Shown: positions 13,111 through 26,744, counted from the stretch's first letter. The stretch is 64,000 bases of DNA from Malaya genurostris (GCF_030247185.1 NC_080570.1:8901161-8965160), one strand, 5' to 3'. The notes: a model not told the origin generated them from the sequence alone. Program-made: numbers and translations.

Positions 13111-15060
13111 ACATAGAATAAAGTGTTATTGATTTATGACCACAATTATTGACATCTTGACATATGATTTGTATTCTATGTTTGATTAATGAGATCTTCA
13201 ACGAAATACAGAAATTCATTTCGATTTATAGTCTAAAAAAATTAGCATTGTTCGACTAACCCCTCGTCCTTGTTTTGACCCTAATTTAACTCTTAGCCCC
13301 TTTGCTTACTTCGACGAAATCCTGCTGCCATCGAGCTCTCAAATTATCTAACCCGAAACCAAAGCATCGTACCCCCACGAGGCCACCTGATTTCTTTCGC
13401 AGAACAACAGAAACCCATTAAGCAGAACCTGGTAATTTAATATATTCATCATGGAAAAAAGCGAACTGCAGCAAATGAAAATTATACCACACATAAAAAA
13501 AAGAAAGACAAAGAAGAAACTTACTACACACGCAACGTGAGAACCCCCGGTTTCTGAATTCTCCTCCCTCCTGTTCCATTCCCGTCTGCTTTTCCCTCGT
13601 AAACCACCGAAAAATCATCGGATTCGAACCCGCTTTCTGGTCGCAACAACACGGCGAAAGCTGCCCAATGGCAGAGAGGCGTTGAGTGCACCGGGTTATC
13701 CCTCGCGAACCATCGTGTAAAAAAGCAAACCAAAAAAAAAAAATTCGCTCCAAACAGCGGAGTGCAGCCACAGGAACATAAAAAATGGTACCTAACGAGA
13801 AAAAAACATAAAAATTTGCCCTTCCTTGTCCTTCAAAAGTAACATAACAAAACAAACAAAACGGAGGAGCAACAAAAAACACGGCAATGCTGTTCGCATT
13901 TTGGTTTCGGTAAATTCTCCGGCACGGTTGGTGGGGAAAACGGTTTCAAACGGGTCCACTAAGAAAAAGTTTGTTCTAATTCAATAAAATTTCTTCACAA
14001 ATTTCTCGAGCTTTTTTTCCATTCAAAAATTCCAATTTGTTTGGAGTGTCCGACTTTTCGGAATTGAAAATTGTTTCATCTTCAGGGTCCTTTACCAAAA
14101 AATAGTGCTTCGAGTAGGTAGTTATTACAAATTGTGGCATACTACAGAAATTTAGATAAATTAAATTAGTCGATAGTTTTGATAGAACTGCAGAAACACC
14201 GAGCTTTACCCCAACTACTCCATCTACCTTCAGTTTTCATTTAGGTTATTCTGAAACTCTGTAGCCCCCCATTCGTTCCGCTCCGGGATCTTCTTCTTTT
14301 TGGTTTATTTTTTCTCTCTAATTCTACTGCAGTATTCGTGCCCTCGCGGCTGATCTGGTGCTTGCCAAAAGCAGCGGATCTTTTTTCTTTTGGTTTTCAT
14401 TCTATCTCTCTCCCGAGTTACCTCTGTTTGGGTTTGTTGCTAAGGAAGCTACCGTGATGAAAATGTGCTTTTTTGTTTTCTTGCGTTTCGCACAAAAAAA
14501 CTGCGAATTCTACGCCTACTACTGCATCATGAAACGTGGAAGACATTCACGGTGGGACGTTAGCCAGCAAAGGCGGTTCGGTCAGAATCGGCTTCGAAAG
14601 TGTTTGCGATTTGTATGTTAAGGGATATGTCGAATTTTAAGTTTGAAAATAAAGAATGGAAGTTTTGCTTACTAAATGTTTTGAGAATTTCATTAATATC
14701 TGCCGTTCTGAATGAAATATCGAGATTTTCAAACCTCCTAATCAATTTCGATCTATTCATAACCATTTTTCGTAATAATTAATCAAATATGAAAATGAGA
14801 CATTTTTGATAGGGTCAGCATTTCTAAAAAAATACACGAAAATTGTTGATGTTACATTGATCGAACTGTGCTTCACCTTCAAGTGCTTCGATGATACGTA
14901 GAATGCGGCTTATAGACACTGATTTTGTAGGGCTCATTTGTAATGAGAACTTTGGTTTGGAGCTTTGGCCCACAGCTGCAAATTGCTTGCTAAATTGGAA
15001 GTTTCCTATCGCATTAATCAACAAAAAAGAATTATGATAGCTGTTGAGAACGTTTCATCG
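13111..15060. other. Unique intergenic island, no gene seen
   Basis: Less AT-rich than its surroundings at about 13300-14640. The longest frame (13418-13882, minus, 154 codons) is Cys/Phe-rich, has no recognisable domain and sits over homopolymers. A GGATTCGAACCCGC at about 13619 looks like a reverse box B, but no tRNA can be folded around it. No gene is called. Confidence 0.5.
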
Positions 15061-15061
15061 A

Positions 15062-16305
15062 GCCGTGTTCATTGGACTACTTGACTGCTCGACTACTTAA
15101 CTATTCGACTACTCAACTGCTCGACCACTGGATTGCTCGACTACTTGACTGCTCGACCAGTTATCTATTAGACTAATTGATTACTTGACTATTCCACTAC
15201 TTATCCATTAGGCTAATTGACTGCTTAACTATTTGACTACTAAACTGCTCGATTACTTGACTTATCAACTGTTCGACTATTGGACTTGGTTGCTGATCAA
15301 CTTTTTGATCACTCGACAGTTCAACCACTCGACTTTTCGACCATTGGACTAATTGACTGCTCGTATACTTGACAACTCAACTGCTCGATTGGTGGGCTAC
15401 TAGATTAGTCAACTGCTCGACTACTTATCTATTAGGGTAGCTGACTGCTCGACTACTCGTCCGCTCGTTTACTTGACTACTTAACTGCTAGACTGTTTGA
15501 CTACTCGACCACTTCTCTATTAGACTAATTGATTGTTTGACTACTCGACTACTTATCCATGAAACTAATTGACTACTCGACAACTTGATTACTAGACTGC
15601 TCGATTACTTAAGTACTCAACTGCTTGACAACTCGTTTACTTGACTATTCAACTGCTCTATTACTTGACTACTCAAATACTACACTACTCGAATGCTCGA
15701 ATTGGAGCTATTTGGTTGCTCTACTGTTGGGTTATTCGAATGCTAAACTATTTGATCGCTCAACTTTTCAACTACTCGACTTTTCAACCATAAAATTAAT
15801 TGACTGCTCGAAAACTCGACTACTAAACTATTTGACTACCTGGCTGTTTGACTACTCCACTACTTATCCATTAAACTAATTGACTGCTCAACTACTTGAC
15901 TACTAAACTACTCGATTACTTGACTATTCAACTGCTCCACTGCTCGACTATTCGGCTACTCGACTGATCAACGATTTGATTACTCGACTTTTCGACCATT
16001 GGACTAATTGACTGCTCGTATACTTGACTATTCGAGTAACTGCTGGACTACTAGACTAATCAGCTGTCGACTGAACTATTCGTCTACTCAACTGCGCGAT
16101 CAGTTATCTATTAGACTAACTGACTACTAATCTATTAAGTTAACTAGTTAGCTGCTCGACTACACGTCTGTCCGATTACTTAACTACTCAACTACTCCAC
16201 AACTTATCTATTAAACTAGTTGACTACTCGACCACTTGACTACGTAACTGCTTGACTAGGCGATTACTCGACTTCTTGACTGCTTGACTACTCGACTAGA
16301 CTTTG
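15062..16305. repeat. CGACTACTTGACTG-word array
   Basis: About 1.24 kb of 8-10 base words (GACTACTCG, ACTGCTCGA, CTACTTGACT) in near-tandem order, with longer super-units such as TTATCTATTAGACTAATTGA recurring. The frame at 15625-15879 reads LLDYS-type repeats and is a by-product of the array. Confidence 0.9.
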
Positions 16306-16631
16306 AAAAGTTTGCAATCAGATCCGATATGTAGCTGACAAATCGGCTATATTTAATTACCTTTTTAGATATATTAAAAATTTCCAGAAACCGTTTTGAT
16401 CCTTTCGCGGCATCTATTCGTAAGATATTATTTAAATTTTTTCAAAGTAAAAAGCGTAAAGTAAAGCTTTAGTAAATATTTTCGTTTCAGTTCCATCTCC
16501 ATTTGTACGAAATACGATGCATGAAAGTGGACGCTATTTTAATTTAGCTCCATAAATTTAACATTTCAGGAAAATAAATCCTTCGCACTTCTCTTGAGAC
16601 AAATAGTTTTTATCGGTCTACTCTGATGAAT

Positions 16632-17157
16632 AACATTGTGGTTTTCAACAGTGAATTTTACAGCTTCGTGCTCAAAATGCAATTGTATGTCTACCGAACT
16701 GCAGGCGTTTTTCAGTTGAATTCCAACCACTTGTTTGGCTTTCATAAAATTTCAAAAATTTTTCAGGTCGAATGCGACAACGCTTGAAATCAATTCTATG
16801 TTGAATTTGCATTACTTTTTGTTTACTGTTTTCTATCAATTATTCTGGAATAGACCTGTATTTTTCGATAACTTCTGCTGATAATTTTAGTTATTCTCCG
16901 CAAATAGTTAAAGAAGATTACTAAGAATACCGTAATAATCTAAAGAGAATCTGTCATACGAACTTAAGTTCTGATTTCAAGCGTTACCGCATTCGATCTA
17001 GAATAAACGAGATTGTAAAGATTTGATGAAGGGTTCTGGGACCAAAAAGTAAACCCGGCAGTTGAAATTCAACTGAACAACGTCTGCAGTTCGGTATACA
17101 TACAATTGCATTCTGAGTACGAAGCAATAAACATTCACTGCTGAGAATCACAGTGTC
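16632..17157. mobile_element. Inverted-repeat (MITE-like) element, about 525 bp
   Basis: The arms at about 16632-16796 and 16969-17157 are imperfect reverse complements. For example ATGCAATTGTATGT, ACCGAACTGCAG, CAGTTGAATT and CGCTTGAAATCA on the left match their complements on the right. They enclose about 170 bases. There is no coding capacity, and the target-site duplication is not clear. Confidence 0.7.
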
Positions 17158-19330
17158 ATGCACGTTGAAAAATGAAGCTTGTTTAGAATAACAAAAAAAA
17201 ATTTCAATTCTTAAATTTGATTTATTTTAATTTCAAGTTAGCTGAGTAAAAATTCTAAACAGAGTTGATCGCGAGATCGCCATGTGCCGGTGATCCATCT
17301 ATATCGATACCGAACGCAATTGCTGCGTTTGAGCCGAGCAATACATGAAAAACGACCACAATGCTGGGAAAGACAGGATAAAATCACTCTAAAATATGAC
17401 AACGCTGAACGCCACGTCATAAATATATTCAAGTATTACTAATACAGGTAGAAATCGGAGATTTTTTCCTACCCGCTGTACTCTCCGGATTTGCAGCATT
17501 TGATTATCACTTGTCCCGTTCGTTGAGACACGATCTAACGAACAATTCCGTTGTTGTGAAGTAACCACAACACTGAAAATATAAGCAAAATTTTTCGTAA
17601 CAAAATCCGCATACTGTCAGAAAGATAGACAAAAGCTAGTCAAAGTTGAGGAGGTTTCATGCCTGCTGGAAAAATAATTTTGTTGTGCTAACCATTCTTA
17701 AGAAAAGCTTCTTTTTTACCAGCTAATCTTTTTCTTTATTCAAATTTCTAATCGATGCCGGAAATTCCTAACAATACTGGATTACAGTAATCAAAGTATC
17801 AATTTTTCGAAAGCCACGTTCACCCACCACCACAAATCAATTTCGATTACGATTGGTGACCTAATTTCTACACCCCGCCGAGAAGAAAAACAGAGAACGA
17901 GCGGACTAGCAACCCTCGCAAGCCGTTTCGCATTGGCAAAACGGCTTCTCTTGGAGGAAAGAAAGTTTCACCCGAAATGTAAGGATGCCCGATTTTTATG
18001 ATTTATTCGCACAAATCGCGGAAATGGCCAAAGTTTCCGGTATGAATGACACACACACTCACTGGTGTGGCGCGCAGAAATTAATGTCCTGTGTCCGATG
18101 TCGCATTTCCTTTGACGATCCGGACAGTGTGGAGGCCTACTGACGCCAGTAGCGATCTGAAAGGATTCCTCTTGCGTCCTGACGGATGGTTTATGATGGT
18201 GATATGATTGCCACCGTGATTGAGTCCATGTATTCTCTGTCTATCGAGGTCCAGAAAGGGGAAGGGAGAAGGATAGTAATAAAACTAGAATTATTGACTG
18301 GATGGAAGCGATTTCCTCTGGTTTTATTTTTTGTTTTGCTTCTCTCTAGTCGGGGCTGGTGAAAAATGGCCTTCAGTCCGGATCGGCGGAAGTGGACTCC
18401 AGTTCATGTAATTTATTCAAAGTTCAGTAATAAATAAAGTGATCCAAATCCCGACGAAACACAGTGGCAACGGAGGCAAAATTCGCACACCCCTCGAAAC
18501 AAGGAATAAGGACCTAATAAAGCCCTAAATTTCGACAATCCTTCGGAGAGTATTTAAAGATAAGACGCTGCTGCGGTAAAGCAAAGCCTACTTCGATAAC
18601 ACCCGCAATCGCTCCTGCGGGGGAAATCGTTTCGTTTATGCTTATTTTATGCCGGACGAAAATTTACATGTCGCTGTCGAGCGATCCTTGTTTTTTTTTT
18701 CTTTCCCCGGAGCAGAGCGGAGCGAAATTCATCTTCCGAACCGGTGGTCAAGGAAGACGCTGATTTGAAAAAAAAAATGCAAACATGAGGGTAAACTGTG
18801 CGCTGGTGGGCGGTATCAGAAGGAGGAGGAGAGCAGCCAAGGGGTAAATCCTTCCAATAAACACAGATTAGAATACTGGACTTACTGGTGGCGACGGAAT
18901 GGCCTGGCTCTGGGCTGGTCAGTCAGTCAGTCAGTCGGTCGATCGGTCGGTTGCTCGGTTGGTTTGGTTAGACCGGGTGCAGTAAATGGAGATTAGACTG
19001 TAAAGCAGCTGCAGCAAGCTTCCGGGCAGGTAGGGGAGACAGAACTGATTTCCCCCGAGAGCACGAACGAACGGGCAGTTTGATTAGTGTGGCATAAGCC
19101 ATTAGCGACCATTAAGATAATGATTCTGGGACGATTGTGGCCGGTGCAGGTCTTTCCAAATTGTGCGAAATGAGCGGCAGAAAAAAAGAATATGATGAAA
19201 AAATTAATGAAATTCTACGTAAACTTTGTGCATAGAAAATCCAAAAAGATCCGAGAACAATTGAAACCGATAGGAATAGAATGAAGTAGCAAAGAAAAAT
19301 GGGGTCGAACAGAGTACAAAACAGGGCATA
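17158..19330. other. Unique intergenic island, no gene seen
   Basis: Moderate-GC, non-repetitive sequence at about 17800-19160 with a short tetranucleotide run (GTCA, then GGTC variants) at 18917-18950. No open frame with coding character was found on either strand. Confidence 0.45.
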
Positions 19331-19389
19331 TTAATATTACAACGGCCCAATCAAAAGGTTAGAAATTGGAGGCCGTGTGAGTTGAAGCC

Positions 19390-19460
19390 ATCCCGGGATG
19401 GCGGTTCGATGCATAGGACTCTGGTCATAAATCATCCCAAACACAAAAAAAAAATCAATA
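19390..19460 (+). mobile_element. tRNA-like SINE fragment (family of 26745-26947)
   Basis: GGATGGCGGTTCGATGCATA and GGACTCTGGTC at 19396-19426 match the tRNA-like head of the SINE that lies on the minus strand at 26745-26947. The copy ends in a short A-run near 19446-19455 and lacks the box B half. Confidence 0.6.
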
Positions 19461-19570
19461 ATAAAACAATACTCTGCATACGGTGGCAAGTGAATTGCCG
19501 AATTCAATTCCTCGGTTTTTTGCCGTGTTGCGAGATAAAAATTTCGGCGATTCACATAATTTAGTGCTGA

Positions 19571-19770
19571 AGGAAATGCGGTTTCCTCGTTGTTTCGAAC
19601 TGTTTGGAATAGTTTGAGATCATCAGCGAAAGATAAGCGTGGATATTCAAAAAAAAAAGATTCATATCGTTGAAGTACAAGAGGAAGATCTGAGGTCCGA
19701 GATGGCTGCCTTGTGGAATCCCAGATGAAGCGATAAACTCTTTGGATACAGAGTCATTTATCTAGATTGA
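19571..19770 (-). mobile_element. Non-LTR reverse transcriptase fragment
   Basis: The minus strand encodes SGIPQGSHLGP (about 19705) and, after a frameshift and loss of sequence, FADDLKLF (about 19615). These are the conserved reverse-transcriptase blocks before and at motif C, where the Asp-Asp pair is catalytic in active elements. The surrounding residues fit a Jockey-like LINE. Only about 65 codons remain, in two frames, so it is inactive. Confidence 0.85.
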
Positions 19771-20830
19771 TTCTTCGAAAGTCCGCGTGAAACAACGCAT
19801 AACTTCTGGAATTTGCGTAAAAAACCGCGTATCAGGAATCAGAACTAATTGGTTCAAGTGGCACGTTCCTCTAGTTATTTGGAGATTTGTGCCTTGCCGT
19901 AGCTTCTCATCAATTTCCTGATGGGAAGGGAAGGATAAAAGGAACATGGAAGGGAATTGTGAAGTGGGTGAGGTTGGAAAACAGCACAAAACATAATGAA
20001 ACAAATCCTTTTGCATCACCGAAAGGATGCTGAACGATCTGCAGGTGCCAAAATGCACAGTTAATAAAATCTCCAACCCTCGAGAGGATTTAGAGATTTT
20101 ACAAACGCGACACCATTCTGAATTCCCGGAAGAATGCAGAACGATTCGCAGTATGTATGAGCAGAAGTAAATTTGGCACCCTATAAAGGATGCCAAACAG
20201 TCTGCTAAAACCTTTTTAAGGTCAATACAGGAAGGATTCAAAAAAACGTATAACTTCTGGAATTTGCGTAAAAAAATCGCGTAGCTTCGGTAATCTGTGT
20301 AAAAAAGTCGAGAATTGAAGTGTCAAAGTTGACTTAAAACAAATTCGGGATAACGCCAGATCTCGACGTTTCATGCATTTCTAGGATAAAACAAGAAAAC
20401 CGGACAACTTTGGAAATTCGTGTAAAAAAACGCGTAATTTCGAAAATCCGCGTAAAAAACCGCAAAACAAAAGAAACCTTTTTTTATGCTAAATATCTTA
20501 AAAATGCATGAATCGTCCAGATCTGATGTAATCTCAAACAAAATCTTTTGTTGAAATAAAAACAACGAAAAGAGATATTAGAAAATTTTTTCTTGATGCC
20601 AAATTTCTTAGAAATGCATAAAACGGCGAGATCTGGTGTAGTCTAGAAAATTTTTTTTTTTTAATGTCAGAGAGTAAACAGCAGAACTCGACGTTTCATG
20701 CATTGCCAAGACAAAACAAGAAAACCGGATAACTTTGGAAATTCGCATAAAAAAAACGCATAAAAACCACGTAAAAAAAGACCTCAGTATAGTTTTCGAG
20801 CTCACGGAATAGAGTTCATTACGGCCAGGT
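19771..20830. repeat. Dispersed repeat family Y (GACGTTTCATGCATTT type), block 1
   Basis: Recurring words are GCGTAAAAAACCGC, GAAATTCGCGTAA, GATCTCGACGTTTCATGCATT and AAAACAAGAAAACCGGA. The same words occur at about 25680-26060, 26960-27430, 27700-27960, 53440-53720 and 54402-55240. Open frames across it are by-products. The nature of the family is unknown. Confidence 0.7.
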
Positions 20831-20929
20831 TGACAGGTACAAAGTGATATTTTTATAACTCCAAACCGACTTTGGAAAAGATGAAATGGCCTGCCGGTCT
20901 TTCGCAGATAGGAAGCCTAACAACATTAA

Positions 20930-22110
20930 TCGGTTTTATTTCCAAATAGCCCAACTAGTTTATCTTCTATGAGAAACCCTTCGACAATGGATCTGGTTTT
21001 AGCAGATTGTTGTAATATTTGTATTGAACTGATTACTCAAACAGACTTTTATTCAGATCCTCTGCCAATAACATGCAAGATTTCAAATAAAGCAATGTTT
21101 AATTCAATTAGTTCTATATTCTACCACCTTAGAACTAATCGTAAAGAACACAAATTTCATACCGAAAGCAATTGAACCTTGAAATTCGACTGATATCGAT
21201 TGCTTAAATCATTACATGATTGAAGTTCATACTAAATTCAATTTTCCTATCATAAACTGCTCTTTCGTTGACATCAATATCAACATTCTGGTGATCCTAC
21301 TATGGAATTCATAGTCAAGCACATTCAAAAGAAAATTGGACATAGTTTCACTGAGCAAACGAAACCATATTCTTAAAATTTCTACAGTTCTTTAGAAGTC
21401 CTTAGTAAGTAGTTTCAGCTCTCAAACAACGAAATTTAATACTTCCTGCAAACGGAGGATTAAGTCAAAGACGACAACTTTATCAATTTTGTGAGTCCTG
21501 TTGAAATCAATATCTCACACATATATAAGTAAAAAAACAAGTATTGTTTCAAGATGACATTACTGAAACAAATTTTGATGAAATTAGAGCAAAGTTGAAG
21601 AAAATATGTGTTGCTTCAAATTGATTTAAAACTGTTGTTAAACCCTTAAAAAATCGTTGGACTAGACATGGGATGTTGGCCCAATTTCCAATGGATTGGA
21701 ACCTGTATCGGAAAATAAGTTGTTTCTACATTTGTACTGAACGTCTTGCTCAAACGCAAAATTGGACGTTGCCTCCAACTTTTCACTTGTTGAATTGTTA
21801 TTCAGATTTGAGCTCGTCACACTAAAGGACGTAATTTTACATCATGACAACGCTCGGTCGGTCACCGATTGGGAAAGCTAATCTCACTCGTCTCAGACTG
21901 TTCAAGTGATGTTCTCTGCATCACCCAACTACCACATGTTTTGATCGACGCCATACGCTCTTACCAGGATACTCTTCTCTTCAGTCGAGGCAATCAAAAA
22001 TTAGCACAACTACTTCTCATAAGCTCAAAATATGAGAAATTTGTTTGGTCCGGAACTAATGAATTGTCATTCGCTTCGCTTCGGTTGATATATTTTATAA
22101 GTTAAATGTT
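20930..22110 (+). mobile_element. Strongly decayed transposon sequence (tentative)
   Basis: Around 21045-21080 a frame reads FYSDPLPITCKIS, which recalls the SDHLPI block of LINE endonucleases. Near 21825-21870 a frame reads VILHHDN followed by AR, which recalls the LLHDNARPH block of mariner transposases. Both are short and sit among many stops, so this may be two overlapping dead elements or a chance resemblance. Confidence 0.3.
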
Positions 22111-24560
22111 TCGTATTCAACCTTCTGTCGTTGACACATTTTAAGTCAGTCCGACCAGCTCTGCTGCGACCTGCAGTCCGATGTATGTTTCCATAATCAA
22201 CTCAAAGTTACGTACCGCAATATTATCGTTCAGTAAGCTAAACTGTCTTTCGGAAGACTTCACCACTAAAACTAGTAAGATTTTTTCTTTCGCAATAGTT
22301 TGTAGTTAGAAATAAATCAAGAAAAAAGTATAACAACAAAGAGATTTCCGGTCCCAACTAACTTTCAACCATCCGGAAGTTCTAAATCACTTTTAACTGC
22401 ACTTTCACAACACGCAAAAATCCACATCCCCGCAGCATCCATTAAAAGGTCCATTATTCTCGGACCACCCCGATGATAATGGTCGGTATTCAGATAGCCG
22501 GTCACCTTTCGTGACACCAACAATCGGGCAAAAAGGGATTCGAAACCCAATACACCATACGCATTCCGTTTTCCGACAGTATCCTGTCCGAATGGCGAAC
22601 GGCGGAAGTCTGCCAACCCAACCCAACCCAACCCAAACCGTAAACCCCTAAACCAACGGACGCGGGAAGGATTAGATTTCGTGCGCTCAGGGGCCGAACG
22701 TAACCAGCAGCAGCAGGCACAGGAGAAGGTTCCGGCAAAATACCTCGTAAATTATGAGCGATTTTCCAAACCCCGTTGGTCATTGATTTACTGCTAATAG
22801 CATTCACTATTCCGATCCGGCGGTGGGTCGAGTTTTATCTCCATAACAATTTACCTCATCATCTGGTTGGTTACTAGGCCAAGCCCGATTGATTCTAGCG
22901 AGTCATGTTCGCGGCCTATAGAAACCGGAAATCTAACACAGGTTCAAAAACGCCTTTGAATTAAAATTTAATTTTATTTCAAGAGCCCCCCATCCACCGA
23001 CCCAACAGAAGAGGTGAAACAGAAAGAAAAAAACCAAGCAAGCCAAGCTCTTTCGCACGAGTTCTAATTTTTAATTTCCTACTTCACTACGAGGGCATGG
23101 TGGCACGGTGCGGCGCGCGAGAGGGGCACAAAAGATCAACCACACATGTCAAAAAATATGCAAACTCATTTAGAGACCGAAATCGGAGGGATGAATAGGT
23201 TCCTCGACGATCGCCTCGAGGCTGCCCCGGTTTGCTCATTTGCCACGACGCACACATGCCGGGTTTGGTTTGGTTGTTGTTGCTTTTTGATATTGTTACT
23301 GTGGCATAGTGAAACACACGTCAGCGGGTGGAGGAAAACCTAAGTAGGCCGCGGGAGAAAAACGAAGTCGGTATGTTGATTAATTACACAATTTTTCGCG
23401 GTGTCCTCTTAGACAACATCCGTCGCCTGACATCTCGGAAGCGGTGCGATGTCGTCACTGCTGCTGCGAAACCCGGGTAGCGGAAAGTGAAAACTTCGTT
23501 CGTGCCTGGGTGGGTCGGGGGATGGAGGGCTTTCTTCGCACGCAATCTTCTGTCAATATTTGTTTGTTTGTGTATTAACATACGATGAATGAGCAGTTCT
23601 CAAGGAAATGTAATTAATTTGTAACGATGTAATAACAGCCTTTTGCGGATATTAAAGGAATATTGACAACTCACGGGAGCGGAGCGAGGGGAGGGTTAGT
23701 CTTGAAAAGTGCTCGTGTTAGATATTGAATAGACTTCTTCAGCGAAAAAATAAATGAAACTTCAGAAAACTCAAAGTTTTCATTTATATTGAAATTTAAC
23801 TTCTAAAACGTGCGAAAATACTTTGTGTGACTAATATTTCTTTGAGAACTTTTTGACGTAGGACTACGTTTTTCATTACCATACTGATTTTGGTGAATTT
23901 ACACAAGTTTCATATATCGATTTTTATGTTTTTGTTTCTTTTTGAATATTTTTTTTAATGGATTTACTTTCACCGTTTACTTTACACCAGAAGTAACTAA
24001 TTTCATCGATGTTCTGCAGATCTTTTACATTTAAAGAGAAAATGTCATTATCATAGAACTCGTTCATTCGGTCCTTCTTGGGACCAATAATTCGATCTCA
24101 AAAAAAAAGGAATACCAGTGTTGGGAAAATCATGATCAGAAAAAGTTCATTTCGTTATCGTTCGTGAAAAAAATCAATTCGGAATTTTCTAAAAACTCAG
24201 CGAATGAAAAAATCTCTATTTCTATGCAAAAGTTTCACTACTCATATTTCCATCAACAAAAAATCTACTGAATAAATTCGCAATTGAATCACAACTGGAA
24301 AATGACAACTGCAATATTTTCGATGCACGCAAGGTGATCAATATGAAGAACAATATTTTTTCCACATTCAAAAAAATTACGATAGCGACGAAAGAAAGGC
24401 TGTTTTAATTTAATTCCAGCTGGCTTAATAATACGTAGCACTGATACTAGATTAAATCCAAAAAAAACGCTATTTAGCATGAATTTGATTTATAGAAACA
24501 ACAGGAGCACAGCATTTCCTATGTTTCGAACACACAGCAGGCGTAGCGTTTGTTTTTATT
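22111..24560. other. Unique intergenic island followed by AT-rich DNA, no gene seen
   Basis: About 22330-23580 has higher GC, with tandem CCCAACCCAA near 22612-22636. The overlapping frames on the minus strand at 22365-22807 are in three different phases and show no domain. About 23700-24560 is AT-rich. No RNA gene or transposon end was recognised. Confidence 0.45.
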
Positions 24561-25070
24561 ATTCAAAAGGTATTTTTATTCCGGCCTATTTACGTACAAG
24601 CTTTACGTGGCCGAATTAGCCGATTTTTTAAATAATGTTTTTTGAAGTGGATCTCGTTGTCACTCTTTTTCTAGGAGGAGAGGAGCTTCCATTTCCCTCC
24701 TGCGAGGGTTGAGGGGCACTTTGTTCGTGACTCGTCACGTCATCCATTGCCGCATCGGTGGTTTTGTTGTTGATTTCCGTCTTCTTTTCGTTTTCCTTAA
24801 TGTTCGCAGTCTTGAGCTCGTTGCTAGTTACTGTAGATGCGCCGTGTTGTACATTGGTTGCAGTTGCTGGTTGGTTTGATGGCGAAACAGGAGTACTGCG
24901 CTCACTAGTTTCCATTGTTGAACGGTTGACCTTGTCTTTGGATGAAGATGTCCTTTTCGCAGTTTCTGTGCAAGGTTTACCGTAGTGTGCAGGTTGTTCA
25001 CAAAACTGGCATGTAACCAGCTGATTTTCATAGGTAATCAGCGTTTTACACGGATGTGTCCCACCTTGAC
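24561..25070 (-). mobile_element. LINE ORF1 (gag-like) fragment, copy 2, with intact zinc knuckle
   Basis: The minus strand from about 25063 to 24628 is one open frame that contains TCQFCEQPAHYGKPC. This is a complete CX2CX4HX4C zinc knuckle and would bind nucleic acid in a retrotransposon ORF1 protein. It is followed by a Ser/Thr/Asn-rich tail with PPRKR near the C-terminus. The sequence beyond the stop (GTACAAGCTT followed by CGTGGCCG) is shared with copy 1 near 250-275. The frame upstream of the knuckle is broken, so this is a 5'-truncated copy. It is the best preserved of the three copies here. Confidence 0.8.
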
Positions 25071-25149
25071 CACGCAGCGTTTGAATGGCGCTTTTGAATT
25101 GGCGTAATGATAACCAGTGCTCCTATTTTTATATCGTTTATTTTGATCC

Positions 25150-26060
25150 GGGTTTAACCGTTTGCCGGGGTGCTCATGTTACTTCTACGTATGATAATCA
25201 AGCTTAATATGATAATATTTTCTAATCAGCTGCAAAAGATGCTTGGTGATTTGCTTTTTAATTAATGTTTTTGTTATAATTATAACTATTATTAATTACA
25301 GCACTTGCTGCTTTTATTGATATTACTCCATTACAATGGTATTGCTGAACAAACGTATGCCATACACCATTCGAATCAGTTCGTCGAGATCACAAAATTT
25401 CTGCTTGTGTGTGCAAAAAATATACACTTCAATTTTCCTGAGATAGCTGAACCTATTCTTATAATCGTAGATTTTCCATTGAATTTAATCCGGATCCGAC
25501 TTCCAGTTCCAGATTGACTGAATATATGCAAAAAATTCCAAAAAATACACTCAATTTTCTCAGAGCTGGATGAACTGATTCTAACAAACTCAGATTCCAA
25601 TGGAAGGACTTACAATCCCATAGAACGCTATTGAATTTTATCGGCATCTAAATTCCGGTTCCGGAATTACATGTGATGAGTAAAAAATCAATTTTATGAG
25701 TACACTCTGTATGAGTCTTTTTTACGGGGTTTTTATGTGTTCTTTTCACGCGGCTTTTTTGTGCGGATTGCTGAAATTGAGCGATTTTAGTGATTTGTCA
25801 TGTCAGAGTCGAGAGTCATGTCTTTTTCATGTCAACTCCCTGAACTGAGATTAAAAAAATTTTTTTTATTGCATCTGATCTCGACGTTTCATGTATTTCT
25901 AAGACATTCGGCAACAACAAAATTTTTCGATTTCGGAAATCTTAAAAGTTTTCAAGTCCCAAAGACGACTTCTTTCAAAAAAAAATTTTTTCGTATTACA
26001 CCAGATCTGGACGTTTCATGCATTTGCGGTACGTATCCTCCGCGTTAAAAGAGACCTAAT
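25150..26060. repeat. Dispersed repeats (CCGGAACC-type element and family Y block 2)
   Basis: 25305-25700 carries two tandem degenerate units (CAATTTTCCTGAGATAGCTGAA and CAATTTTCTCAGAGCTGGATGAA forms) of the element also seen at 37690-38951 and 53921-54256. 25700-26060 carries family Y words (TCTCGACGTTTCATGTATTTCTAAGACATT). Confidence 0.6.
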
Positions 26061-26744
26061 TGTATTTTTATTTATATATACATCAACTCCACGAGACAAA
26101 GGTATACGATCTCTCAAAAATTCGAAATATTTGGTACAATCGTTCTCAATTTAAAACTATTAAAGTCGTATTTTTTAGAGAAAAAAAATCGTGAGCAGGA
26201 TAATGTAGGACTTTTGTGGTTGAAATCGTTATAGCTTTTAGCAGTTTTCATGGTTCAAAATGGAGAGCCCCATACATTTACTTCCCTCAAAATTTTGCCA
26301 TTTTACATTAAAAAAATAGCAAAGGGAAAATTTTTCCTTTTTCGAGTTAAAATTTTTTGAATATTTCAAGTCATGCATTTATTGACCAATTTTCAATTTG
26401 AAATTTTCTAAAGATCATAACTCAAAAACGTTTAATTTCACTTCGCTAGTTTTTTTTGTTAAGGTATGTGAAAAAGTCAGAATTTTCAAAAAAGCTCCAT
26501 CTTTTCACAAATCATGAAAACAATTTTCAAACACAAAAATCCAACGATTTAGGTCTTGTTAAGACGTAGAGCCGGTTTTAAATTTGACTGGTATCTTACG
26601 AAGCTCTTATCCGGGGGAAACCGTTTAGCCAATTAAACTACCATGGACTGACTTAAAATGTTCATAAAATTATAATCCCAAACCGAAAAAAAATCGCTTC
26701 GTATTTTTTTTCGAATATATTCTCTATCTACTAATCATGAAAAC
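26061..26744. other. AT-rich intergenic stretch, nothing recognised
   Basis: Sequence rich in A/T homopolymers, without open frames, tRNA signals or words shared with the other repeat families in the window. Confidence 0.4.

Noticed and set aside
13600..13710. tRNA gene on the minus strand around GGGTTCGAATCC
   Set aside because: The box B-like word is present, but the T-stem does not pair, no acceptor stem can be formed and no box A lies at the right distance.
13418..13882. 154-codon Cys/Phe-rich frame on the minus strand as a membrane protein
   Set aside because: The residues come from A/T homopolymers and unique non-coding DNA. There is no start context and no similarity to any family I know.
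15625..15879. Repeat protein with LLDYST units
   Set aside because: The frame is a direct by-product of the CGACTACTTG array. The array continues on both sides across stops.
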